30,358 nt of DNA from a virus: positions 1-30,358 of the IMG/VR virus record IMGVR_UViG_3300023178_001855; one strand, given 5' to 3'. How positions within the stretch are numbered: position 1 is the stretch's first letter; every line of letters starts with the position of its first letter. The notes beneath the pieces are model-generated. The model was not told where the DNA came from, did no database searches, and saw only the letters and a list, made by a program, of their open reading frames with translations. Both the position numbers and the translations under genes were made by a program. Of the stretch, positions 6,317-12,382 are shown one piece after another.

Positions 6317-7339
6317 TCACACACTCCTATTCAGAATGTGTGTTCTGCTTTCGCCAAGACCTGCGGAGGTCTGACGAACAAACTTGGCTCTATGTTGTAG
6401 TTCATGGATAGAGCGACAACCAGAGTAGGACAACCCAGAACGAATGCCTCGCTCAAGGTCTTCAAGAACGTTCTTTACCTTGCCTCGGTAGGGAACAGTA
6501 GCGGAGACACCTTCAAACGAAGAGTAGCGTCCTCTCCAATCCATTTGCGCCTCCTTGGACGCCATTCCTCGGTAGGTTTTAAATTTACGACCTGTTCCGT
6601 CTACAAGGGTTTCTCCGGGTGTCTCGCGCGTTCCAGATAGCAAGGAACCCAACATTACAGCGTCTGCGCCAGCAGCGAGAGCCTTTACAATGTCGCCAGA
6701 GTTGCGAATGCCTCCGTCGGCAATGATAGTAACGTCGCGGTCTGTGCGAGAACAATCAAAGATCGTCTGCAAGCCGGGGTGTCCGTGTCCTGTCTGGATT
6801 CTGGTAGAACAGATAGAGCCACCACCAATGTTGCATCGAACGGAGTCTGCTCCCCAGTCTGCGAGGTCGTTTACGCCTTCGAGGGTTGCTACGTTGCCTG
6901 CCATGATGTGGATTTGGGAACCCAATTCATAACGCAAATTTTTCAAGGCTTCTCGCATCTTGACGTGGTGGCCATGAGCAACGTCAACGCAAACAAATGT
7001 TGCGCCTGCCTTTACGCCCTCTTCAGCACGATCAAGGTAATCGTTATCAATGCCAACAGCGAATCCGATGTTGGCTACGCCGCTACTTTTGGCAGCACGA
7101 ATCATTTCGGTTTGCTGCCCGATTGTGTTGTAGCGGTGTAGAACACCAGCACTGCTTGCATGGTGCATTGCTTCTGCCATCATTACCTCGGAAATAGTAT
7201 CCATCGGTGAAGCAAAGATGGGTAGTCCGAGTTCTAGTCCGTTCCCCAGATTAGAAGAGATATCCACTTCAGATCGAGAGCGGATATCGGAGTATTGTGG
7301 TAAGAGTAAAACGTCGTCATAGGTTAATGCTGTCTCCAT
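6317..7339 (-). CDS. IMP dehydrogenase / GMP reductase family enzyme, CBS-less
   Basis: A 340-residue TIM-barrel enzyme of the GuaB/GuaC family. It starts LTYDDVLLLPQYSDI, shows ASPMDT (43-48), the NAD-binding MAGNVAT (146-152), the catalytic-Cys loop IGGGSICSTR (171-180, Cys177), IIADGGIRNSGDI (205-217) and TYRGMASKEA (255-264). There are no CBS domains and the segment between YRGM and VPYRG is short, as in GMP reductase; the DGGIR-x-SGD-x-KALAAGA and C-terminal AGLGES segments look more like IMPDH. So the direction (IMP to XMP, or GMP to IMP) is undecided. The usual GPGS is GGGS here. With the PurA-like gene at 10442 it forms a purine-branch pair. SD AGGAA; the thioredoxin-like gene ends 2 nt upstream. 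Confidence 0.88.
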   Translation of the reverse strand: METALTYDDVLLLPQYSDIRSRSEVDISSNLGNGLELGLPIFASPMDTISEVMMAEAMHHASSAGVLHRYNTIGQQTEMIRAAKSSGVANIGFAVGIDNDYLDRAEEGVKAGATFVCVDVAHGHHVKMREALKNLRYELGSQIHIMAGNVATLEGVNDLADWGADSVRCNIGGGSICSTRIQTGHGHPGLQTIFDCSRTDRDVTIIADGGIRNSGDIVKALAAGADAVMLGSLLSGTRETPGETLVDGTGRKFKTYRGMASKEAQMDWRGRYSSFEGVSATVPYRGKVKNVLEDLERGIRSGLSYSGCRSIHELQHRAKFVRQTSAGLGESRTHILNRSV

Positions 7340-7341
7340 TG

Positions 7342-7704
7342 TTAGTTCCTATTGTTGTCAATAAACTTGCGGATTCCGGTTGGGTGGAACCACATTTCTT
7401 TATGCGGTTGCGGCGGGTCTTCCATGAAACGCACACGAGGACGCATACCTCCGGTGCGGACATAACAAATGGAAGGAACTCCACTAAATCCCCACTTCTT
7501 TTCTAGACCCTCGCCGTCTTCCATGTTGAATGCATAGAAGTGAACATCACCATATTCATCGGAAATGTCTACGAACTGCGGCTTTAGAGCGTGACATAGG
7601 TGACAATTGGAGCCATAGAGTTTAATTACGACTTCGTGTTCACCTGTCACTCCGCCACCTAGGATTTGGTCTAGGTTTTTTCGATTGATTCTGCTAACTG
7701 CCAT
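7342..7704 (-). CDS. Thioredoxin-like protein (CHLC active site)
   Basis: A 120-residue thioredoxin-fold protein. VVIKLYGSNCHLCHALKP (25-42) places a CxxC pair at Cys34 and Cys37, and GVPSI (75-79) gives the cis-Pro that faces the active site; DVHFYAFNMED is the intervening strand. The CHLC dipeptide differs from the CGPC of classic thioredoxins. The likely role is to pass electrons from host reductase to a phage enzyme, plausibly the class II ribonucleotide reductase at 21962, whose C-terminal Cys pair needs re-reduction. SD GAGAGGATAG precedes ATG. It overlaps the DUF3310 gene by 11 nt and precedes the IMPDH-family gene by 2 nt. An unrelated disulfide carrier role is possible. Confidence 0.82.
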   Translation of the reverse strand: MAVSRINRKNLDQILGGGVTGEHEVVIKLYGSNCHLCHALKPQFVDISDEYGDVHFYAFNMEDGEGLEKKWGFSGVPSICYVRTGGMRPRVRFMEDPPQPHKEMWFHPTGIRKFIDNNRN

Positions 7705-7999
7705 TTTCTATCCTCTCGATTAGTCGGTCAAGATACCAACGGGCTTTCTTGAGGTCTTCAAGGGGATCTGCCTTGTGTTGGTGTCTCGCAACATACTTTA
7801 CCACGTTACCGGCATTGAAGTCAAGTTTCCAATCATCGATTGCGTCAATTACTTCAATCTTTCCGGTGTTGTAATGTGAGGGGTGATTGACGGCTTCGCG
7901 TCGTGCTAGACCTTCAAGTCCTGTTAGGTTGTCGGAGAACTCGTCATCGTGAGAGCCCTGCGAATCAAATAGGTCAATCATCTGTGTTGGTGTGGGCAT
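7694..7999 (-). CDS. DUF3310 (SaV-like) phage protein
   Basis: A 101-residue protein from ATG at 7999, which lies 6 nt after GGAGG; a TTG one codon upstream is less well placed. Signature segments are NHPSHYNTGKIEVIDAID (38-55) and GNVVKYVARH (64-73), followed by DPLEDLKKARWYLDRLI, the hallmark order of the DUF3310 family found widely in phages. As I recall, T7 gp1.7, reported as a nucleotide kinase, carries a related domain, so a role in dNMP handling is possible. The neighbours (dUTPase, thioredoxin, IMPDH-family enzyme) fit nucleotide metabolism. It overlaps the upstream zinc-finger gene by 26 nt and the thioredoxin-like gene by 11 nt. Confidence 0.85.
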   Translation of the reverse strand: MPTPTQMIDLFDSQGSHDDEFSDNLTGLEGLARREAVNHPSHYNTGKIEVIDAIDDWKLDFNAGNVVKYVARHQHKADPLEDLKKARWYLDRLIERIENGS

Positions 8000-8231
8000 C
8001 AATTACCTCCTGTGCTTTATTGATGCAATCTGGGCAAAATAGGGTTACCTGCGTTGGATTTTCCCGTACAACTACTCGCCATGTGAGCGCATGTTCCTTG
8101 GATTTGGGGTCAAATGCGGCGTTACATGCTGAGCAGTTGTCCGGTCTGTGGCTAAAGGTGGAAATTTTTTGGGCGAGTTTTTCGTTGCCTTTATTCTTCT
8201 TCTTGAGCCGTCGCCGTTGTGCCCTATTCAT
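7974..8231 (-). CDS. Small zinc-finger protein with basic N-terminus
   Basis: An 85-residue protein of unknown function. It opens MNRAQRRRLKKKNKG, a strongly basic helix, and then has two CxxC knuckles, CSAC (33-36) and CPDC (66-69), separated by 29 residues, the layout of a treble-clef or zinc-ribbon fold. The intervening HALTWRVVVREN strands fit. DNA or RNA binding is an inference from charge and zinc motif. ATG overlaps the methyltransferase stop as ATGA, with GGAGCGACC in front, so it is translated with that gene. The Asn-containing HNH catalytic residues are not seen, so an HNH nuclease is unlikely. Confidence 0.75.
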   Translation of the reverse strand: MNRAQRRRLKKKNKGNEKLAQKISTFSHRPDNCSACNAAFDPKSKEHALTWRVVVRENPTQVTLFCPDCINKAQEVIDAHTNTDD

Positions 8232-8707
8232 GGTCGCTCCATTCCTGTGATGCGGGGTCCGTCAAATGCGGACGGACGAAAAACCACCACTGCTGATGGG
8301 AATGGTGCGCTATTCGTCTCATCACCAAATTTGATGCGTCCTCGAACAAAGCGAATCTCGTCTGCCTTCATCACGTACTCGTGCCAGTATGCAGTATCAG
8401 TACGGGCGGGGATAAGCATAACAACCATTGTGTTTTCCTTAAGTCCCTCTTCGTATGACTTCTTGACCCAATCCTTTAGTCCGCGACCATAAGGTGGGTT
8501 GAGAAATACTCGATGACCAGACCAATCCTGTGATAAGGAATCATCTGCCTGAGTGTAATACTTTGCGACCTTGTAGTTGTCGTCTGATGCAGCAGCGTCT
8601 AGAGTAAATGGACCATAGATGCTGTTTAGTTTGTCAAAGATGGACTGCGGAGTAGCCCACTCGTTTGACTTTGAACTAAACATGACTTCTCGTGTATTCT
8701 TATCCAC
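8228..8707 (-). CDS. Phage DNA N6-adenine methyltransferase (Dam_2/PF05869-type)
   Basis: A 159-residue methyltransferase of the small phage DNA N-6-adenine-methyltransferase family. The N-terminal VMFSSKSNEWATPQ leads into FTLDAAASDDN (34-44), the SAM-pocket equivalent, and the catalytic FLNPPYGRG (68-76) carries NPPY. MVVMLIPARTDTAYWHEYV and RFVRGRIKF complete the family pattern. It methylates adenine N6 in DNA; specificity is unknown. I take GTG at 8707 as start (GGGAG 5 nt before); ATG at 8683 is an alternative. It overlaps the dUTPase by 8 nt. It is unrelated in sequence to the D12 enzyme at 2093, so this phage carries two adenine methyltransferases, probably for protection from host restriction. 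Confidence 0.88.
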   Translation of the reverse strand: MDKNTREVMFSSKSNEWATPQSIFDKLNSIYGPFTLDAAASDDNYKVAKYYTQADDSLSQDWSGHRVFLNPPYGRGLKDWVKKSYEEGLKENTMVVMLIPARTDTAYWHEYVMKADEIRFVRGRIKFGDETNSAPFPSAVVVFRPSAFDGPRITGMERP

Positions 8708-9164
8708 CTGTACTCCCTAGGGCTCCTGAGCCTCGTTCTGAAATAGTGATTGGGTGACGCTCGTCGTAAAGTATTCCGTCTACTTCCTCAAATGCACGGA
8801 AGTGGACTACTGGAATCATTACCAATTGAGCAATCTTGTCTCCGTGCTTGATGTCCTGACTACGATGCCCAACGTTGTGAAGATTGATGAAGACCTCTCC
8901 GTCGTAACCAGAGTCAACGACGTGGGCTCCAACAACAAGACCACGCTTGGCTGCTACACTTGAGCGGTTCATAACCTGTAGCATGTAGCCGTGTGGAATG
9001 CCAAACTTCAGCCCTGTTGGGATTAGGACAGAATGTCCGGGCAGAATAACCTTGAAGTCATCCTTTCCTCCGAGGAAAGCATAGATGTCAAGACCAGCAT
9101 CCGAGGGGTTCGAGCGAGTTGGATGCTGCACGTCGCTGTAAAGGCGATGATACTCAATAATCAT
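8700..9164 (-). CDS. dut: dUTPase (deoxyuridine triphosphatase)
   Basis: A 154-residue trimeric-type dUTPase, the usual length. All five motifs are visible: I SDAGLDIYA (21-29), II MNRSSVAAKRG (65-75, with RSS where RSG is common), III VDSGYDGE (83-90), IV GDKIAQLVMIPV (108-119) and V RGSGALGSTG (144-153). It hydrolyses dUTP to dUMP and pyrophosphate, keeping uracil out of DNA and supplying dUMP to thymidylate synthase; the partner here is ThyX at 19878. ATG overlaps the stop of the preceding gene as ATGA, and the gene overlaps the methyltransferase start by 8 nt. Catalytic Asp and Tyr of motif III are intact, so I expect it to be active. Confidence 0.95.
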   Translation of the reverse strand: MIIEYHRLYSDVQHPTRSNPSDAGLDIYAFLGGKDDFKVILPGHSVLIPTGLKFGIPHGYMLQVMNRSSVAAKRGLVVGAHVVDSGYDGEVFINLHNVGHRSQDIKHGDKIAQLVMIPVVHFRAFEEVDGILYDERHPITISERGSGALGSTGG

Positions 9165-9418
9165 GGGTTCTCCGTATCTTCGCCCGAAAGCGCCTTGTAG
9201 TTGTCGTAAACCTCATCAATGTCAATCTTACCCTTGAACAGACGGTAAGCCTTCACAGCCGCACGGATCTCGTCGGTGTTCAGCCAGCCCTGCTCACGAT
9301 ACTCGGTACGCAGTTCGCGCTTCTGCTCCTTGTAAGGCTCCATGGCCTCTTCAATTGCTACGAGTGAACGGATGTACTCCATGACGTAGCGCTTCTTCTC
9401 TTCGGTTGATGTAGACAT
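9161..9418 (-). CDS. Hypothetical 85-aa helical protein, possibly GapR/DUF2312-like
   Basis: An 85-residue, highly charged, almost entirely helical protein. The order of features (an I-x-x-L helix, a K-x-E-x-R-x-E-Y helix, a turn GWLNTDEIRAAVKAYRL, and a final D-x-Y-x-x-Y-K-A-L) resembles GapR (DUF2312), a small DNA-binding protein of alphaproteobacteria that senses overtwisted DNA; the match is by eye and tentative. It begins its own transcript: a TTGACA-17-TACATT promoter lies 24-52 nt before ATG, and AGGAGGACAGC is the ribosome site. It heads the run dut, methyltransferase, zinc finger, DUF3310, so its product is probably made early or in quantity, as a nucleoid-type protein would be. Confidence 0.65.
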   Translation of the reverse strand: MSTSTEEKKRYVMEYIRSLVAIEEAMEPYKEQKRELRTEYREQGWLNTDEIRAAVKAYRLFKGKIDIDEVYDNYKALSGEDTENP

Positions 9419-9441
9419 GCTGTCCTCCTTGTTATGTTTGT

Positions 9442-9470
9442 AATGTAACTCGTCACGCTGCCGCTGTCAA
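9442..9470 (-). promoter_or_regulatory. Sigma-70 promoter upstream of the GapR-like/dut operon
   Basis: Minus-strand TTGACA (9465-9470), 17-nt spacer, TACATT (9442-9447). It lies partly over the 3' end of the UVDE gene and drives the 85-aa gene at 9418. The -10 box is followed by ACAAACATAAC and then AAGGAGG, nearly the same as at the thyX and uvdE promoters. Confidence 0.8.
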
Positions 9471-10409
9471 GCGCTCAGCGTCGTTTTTTTTAAGCCCGAA
9501 CAGGGCGAGTTCCTTCATCTTCGCCTCGATCATAACGTCGAGGTCGTAGCCGTAGTCGTCAACTGGTCCGTTGACGAAATCTGAGTGGGCATGTGGGCGA
9601 ATCTTGGAGTCGCGCTTTTCTTCAGCACGGGACTCGGAGTAGTGGACTACCGGCTTGATGTCTCCCCACGTCGAGATTGCAATTTCCAAGGCTTCTTTTT
9701 CTGTAAGACCGCCAGTGCAAAAACCGTGATGATGATAATCAAAAACAATCGGAATACCAGTCCTGTTGTAAACTCCCTCATAGAGTTCGATAGTCGAGTA
9801 AAGTGATTCACGGTCGTCATTCTCCACGGTTAGACGAGACTTCACGCTATCTGGTAGTCTCTCAAAGTTACGAGCAAATGTATCGAGGGCTACGGGCTTG
9901 TTGCCGTAGGCTGCGCCGACATGAATGTTAATCTTTGCGTAGTGATCTCGGGGCAAGCCAAGCATGTCGAAGAACTCTCCGTGAATCTCCAAGTCTCTCA
10001 AGGTGTTCTGAAACACCTTCTCATTTGGAGAAGCCAGCTTGTTGAATGGTCCGGGGTGAGAAGTAAGACGAATACCATGTTCCCGTGCATAGTTGCCTGC
10101 CTTCTCACAAGCCTCGAAGATTGCTTCATAGTCGGGCATGTCGTGGAGTTGGTACTCTGACGCCCAAGGAAAAACGTTGGAGGACAGACGGAAGAACTTG
10201 ATCCCGTGCTCAACATTCCATTCAAGGATCTTTTGGAGATCGAGTACGTTTAGGAGAGACAAGGAGGATGCATACTCGATCCCCTTCTCTTCAAAAGTTC
10301 TCTTGATCATGGAGCGATTAGTAGTGATTCTATCTTGCTTTTTACCACCATAATCCTGCGGGTTTGACAACTGCATGTTGATACATGCGTAGCCGTAGTT
10401 CTTGCTCAT
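9453..10409 (-). CDS. uvsE: UV-damage endonuclease (UVDE/UvsE)
   Basis: A 318-residue TIM-barrel repair nuclease. The opening GYACINMQLS, FRLSSNVFPWASEY, RLTSHPGPFNKLASPN, KINIHVGAAYGNK, RLTVENDDRESLYS and PIVFDYHHHGFC are the ordered family motifs, with His and Glu residues that bind three metals. The enzyme nicks 5' to UV photoproducts, starting an excision route that does not need UvrABC. The length matches bacterial UvsE. GGAGGACAG precedes ATG, and a TTGACA-17-TACATT promoter sits just in front, giving a leader of about 15 nt. A repair gene with its own promoter would suit a phage exposed to sunlight. Nothing in the motifs suggests loss of activity. Confidence 0.94.
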   Translation of the reverse strand: MSKNYGYACINMQLSNPQDYGGKKQDRITTNRSMIKRTFEEKGIEYASSLSLLNVLDLQKILEWNVEHGIKFFRLSSNVFPWASEYQLHDMPDYEAIFEACEKAGNYAREHGIRLTSHPGPFNKLASPNEKVFQNTLRDLEIHGEFFDMLGLPRDHYAKINIHVGAAYGNKPVALDTFARNFERLPDSVKSRLTVENDDRESLYSTIELYEGVYNRTGIPIVFDYHHHGFCTGGLTEKEALEIAISTWGDIKPVVHYSESRAEEKRDSKIRPHAHSDFVNGPVDDYGYDLDVMIEAKMKELALFGLKKNDAERLTAAA

Positions 10410-10430
10410 CTGTCCTCCAACGTTATAGAT

Positions 10431-10459
10431 AATGTAACCGGTCAGGCGGCTGCTGTCAA
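10431..10459 (-). promoter_or_regulatory. Sigma-70 promoter upstream of uvsE
   Basis: Minus-strand TTGACA (10454-10459), 17-nt spacer, TACATT (10431-10436). It overlaps the last codons of the PurA-like gene and points at the ATG at 10409, only 21 nt beyond the -10 box. Confidence 0.8.
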
Positions 10460-11449
10460 GGGATTTTCTTCGTGGATCGTGTGAGGGTTGTCAGAGAAAT
10501 AGATCTTCTCGATCCCTAGTCTCCGACTGAACTCGTCCGTGAGGTGCTTGCGGAAGTGACGCTCGCCGTGAAGGCGGCGCTCTGTGGTTCCCCAAGTGTC
10601 GATCTCGCGTAGAACGTCCATCTTGTTGACTACAAGGCGGTTCACGCCATTCATGTCAATTGCCTGACGCACTTCCCTTGTGTTGATCCAGTTACACTGA
10701 CGGACGCGACCTGTCGTAGCACCAAACTCAGCACCAACCTGCTGAATCTGATCAAACACAGCGTCGTCGGGCTGGAACTTACGCTTTCCAACATAAGTCT
10801 CGTAAGCCTTGATAATGCCCCAGACATTGCGGATAGAGCGTGGGTTGATTCCGTTTTGGAGGGCTGCTGCTGTTCCTGTGTGTGAAGACGTTACATAAGG
10901 GTAGTCACCCCAGTCTGGGTCAAGCCAGAAGCCCTGTGCCCCCTCCATTAGGATTACAGAGTCTCCAGAAAGTTCCTCATAAATGTCGATAATGAAGGAA
11001 TGAAGTTCGGGAATCTCACCAGCACGTACCCCACGGCGAGCATACTTATCCCTGTAAGCGGGTCCATTTCCCGTCTTAGTGGTTCCAATTCGTTCATCTG
11101 TTCCGTCCTGCGCCTTGTGTAGCGAAGTGATAATGTGTGCGTTTTCCGCAATCTTTAGGTGATCTCGGACGTTGATGCCGTGAGACTCAAGATACTCTAT
11201 TTCTTCAAAGAGTTTGACTGGATCGACCACGCAGCCGTTACCAATAACGGATGTAACACCAAAGAACACGCCAGCAGGAATGTGATGGGTAACCAACTTA
11301 ACGCCGTCGTGATAGATTGTGTGTCCAGCATTGCATCCCCCATTGAAGCGAACGCAGTGTGTGTATTCGCCACTCTTAAGTAGGTGGTGGGCGACCTTTC
11401 CTTTACCTTCGTCTCCGTGCTGAAGACCAATAACAATGTCGGTAATCAA
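10442..11449 (-). CDS. Adenylosuccinate synthetase homologue, archaeal-size (PurA/PurZ superfamily)
   Basis: A 335-residue enzyme of the PurA superfamily, about 100 residues shorter than bacterial PurA and the size of archaeal PurA and phage PurZ. Start is TTG (MITDIVIGLQHGDEGKGK) after AAGGAGGAAAC. Motifs: phosphate loop HGDEGKGK with catalytic Asp13 kept, CNAGHT (39-44, His43), IGTTKTGNGPAYRDKYARRG (121-140), MEGAQG (168-173), PYVTSSHTGT, ATTGRVR (244-250) and NKMD (275-278), the guanine-reading motif, which points to GTP use. Canonical PurZ, as I recall, has Ser in place of Asp13 and uses ATP, so this is not classic PurZ. It could make adenylosuccinate from IMP, or be like PurZ0, an alternative Z-genome enzyme keeping archaeal PurA features. 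No datZ or mazZ is seen here. Confidence 0.88.
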   Translation of the reverse strand: MITDIVIGLQHGDEGKGKVAHHLLKSGEYTHCVRFNGGCNAGHTIYHDGVKLVTHHIPAGVFFGVTSVIGNGCVVDPVKLFEEIEYLESHGINVRDHLKIAENAHIITSLHKAQDGTDERIGTTKTGNGPAYRDKYARRGVRAGEIPELHSFIIDIYEELSGDSVILMEGAQGFWLDPDWGDYPYVTSSHTGTAAALQNGINPRSIRNVWGIIKAYETYVGKRKFQPDDAVFDQIQQVGAEFGATTGRVRQCNWINTREVRQAIDMNGVNRLVVNKMDVLREIDTWGTTERRLHGERHFRKHLTDEFSRRLGIEKIYFSDNPHTIHEENPLTAAA

Positions 11450-11565
11450 GTTTCCTCCTTGTTTCTGAACTTGTACCAATACTTTAACATGGGAACGGAA
11501 CTGATGCAACTAAAAAGTGCCATCCATTCTCCGTGGCAGTTGAGCAGATGCTCCATTTAAGACCT

Positions 11566-12183
11566 CTAAATCTGGAAAAATTGCCTCAAAAAATTTTTGA
11601 CGATCTTTGCTTTTTCATCTTCACTTTCGGCTTCAGAAAAAACATAATCATAAGTGCTCTTCTTAGATTTTATCTGTTTATCAAGCTCTTTAGTTCGTTC
11701 TTTCATCCAGCGAATTTGTTCTATAATGTTGTCGGGAATTCGCACATCAAATTTTTCAGACATGTCAAGGAGTATAAAGTAATCGCCATCATCAAGCGCT
11801 CGCTTGGCTTCCTTGAACATAGATAATCTAACCTGTCGCTCTTCATCTGTCAAGCCAAAAGAGCGGTCTGGGTGAAGATTTAGCGCTAACTTCTTGAATA
11901 GTTCCTTGAAGGTCGAGTGTATTTCATCTTCTTCTTTTTGTTCCTGAATCTCAGAAACAATCAGCTTTTCTTTTCGAGGATCTCGGGGCGGGACAGGTAG
12001 CGCTCCTTTTTCTTGATTAAGTTTTTGTAAATCTATGTCGTTTTCTGAGCAGTAGTTTTCAAGAAACATTTGAAAATCAACCGCATGTGCTTCACATGTT
12101 TCTATAACAAGATTTAGTTCTTCATGCTTGAACTTCGTTTCGTTTAGTGCTCTCTTCCACTTTAACAAATCTGTTACTCTCAA
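11566..12183 (-). CDS. J-domain (DnaJ-like) protein
   Basis: A 205-residue protein with a central J domain. FKELFKKLALNLHPDRS (92-108) contains the HPD tripeptide (104-106), followed by a helix (LSMFKEAKRALDDGDYFILL) of the form seen in J-like phage and bacterial proteins. The flanks are charged and helical, with no Gly/Phe or zinc regions of full DnaJ. HPD stimulates Hsp70 ATPase, so the product probably recruits host DnaK to a phage target; the 90-residue N-terminus may be the client-binding part. The start is TTG, because the only good ribosome site (GGGAGG, 8 nt before) lies in the 3' arm of a terminator-like hairpin. A 116-nt gap separates it from the PurA-like gene. Confidence 0.82.
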   Translation of the reverse strand: MRVTDLLKWKRALNETKFKHEELNLVIETCEAHAVDFQMFLENYCSENDIDLQKLNQEKGALPVPPRDPRKEKLIVSEIQEQKEEDEIHSTFKELFKKLALNLHPDRSFGLTDEERQVRLSMFKEAKRALDDGDYFILLDMSEKFDVRIPDNIIEQIRWMKERTKELDKQIKSKKSTYDYVFSEAESEDEKAKIVKNFLRQFFQI

Positions 12184-12185
12184 AG

Positions 12186-12216
12186 CAAAAACCTCCCACC
12201 ATAAATAGGTGGGAGG
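12186..12216 (-). terminator. Perfect 9-bp hairpin with T-tract; holds the J-gene ribosome site
   Basis: Perfect arms CCTCCCACC (12192-12200) and GGTGGGAGG (12208-12216) with a 7-nt loop. On the minus strand the stem is followed by TTTTTGCTTTG, the form of an intrinsic terminator for the DnaE/47-aa transcript. The 3' arm read on the minus strand contains GGGAGG, the Shine-Dalgarno of the TTG-started J-domain gene. Confidence 0.85.
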
Positions 12217-12222
12217 CTGACA

Positions 12223-12366
12223 CTAACCTTTGCCCTGACCGCGATACTTCTTCTTGTAGCCCTTATTACCACCATGTGGTCCCGGTTGCTTGCGCTTTGT
12301 TAGAGCACTCTTGCCAATACTGGTCTTTTTCTTGGGTGCTTTGTTGTGTGTCTTCTTCTGTGCCAT
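12223..12366 (-). CDS. Tiny basic protein (47 aa)
   Basis: A 47-residue protein made almost wholly of Lys, Arg, Gly, Asn and Thr: it begins MAQKKTHNKAPKKKTSIGKS and ends KGYKKKYRGQGKG. Small proteins with a SIGxS...YRGQGK layout recur, as I recall, in aquatic phages with no assigned function. Ribosome site AAGGAG lies 6 nt before ATG. It follows DnaE by 16 nt and ends just before the terminator hairpin, so it is the last gene of that operon. Nucleic-acid binding or a DNA-condensing role is suggested by charge alone. It is too short to have been picked up by length-based gene finding. Confidence 0.75.
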   Translation of the reverse strand: MAQKKTHNKAPKKKTSIGKSALTKRKQPGPHGGNKGYKKKYRGQGKG

Positions 12367-12382
12367 GCTTTACTCCTTATTG

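Noticed and set aside
6780-7200. Overlapping plus-strand ORFs opposite the IMPDH-family gene
   Set aside because: No ribosome sites, no recognisable protein, and the opposite frame is a clear enzyme.
10442-11449. Canonical PurZ (Z-genome synthase)
   Set aside because: The catalytic Asp13 and GTP-type NKMD are kept, unlike the Ser and ATP use of classic PurZ, and no datZ/mazZ is visible; so I call it only a PurA-superfamily enzyme.
11481-11509. Promoter TTGCAT-17-TAAAGT in front of the PurA-like gene
   Set aside because: The spacer is right but the -35 matches only three of six positions, so I cannot separate it from chance; the 116-nt gap otherwise shows nothing clear.
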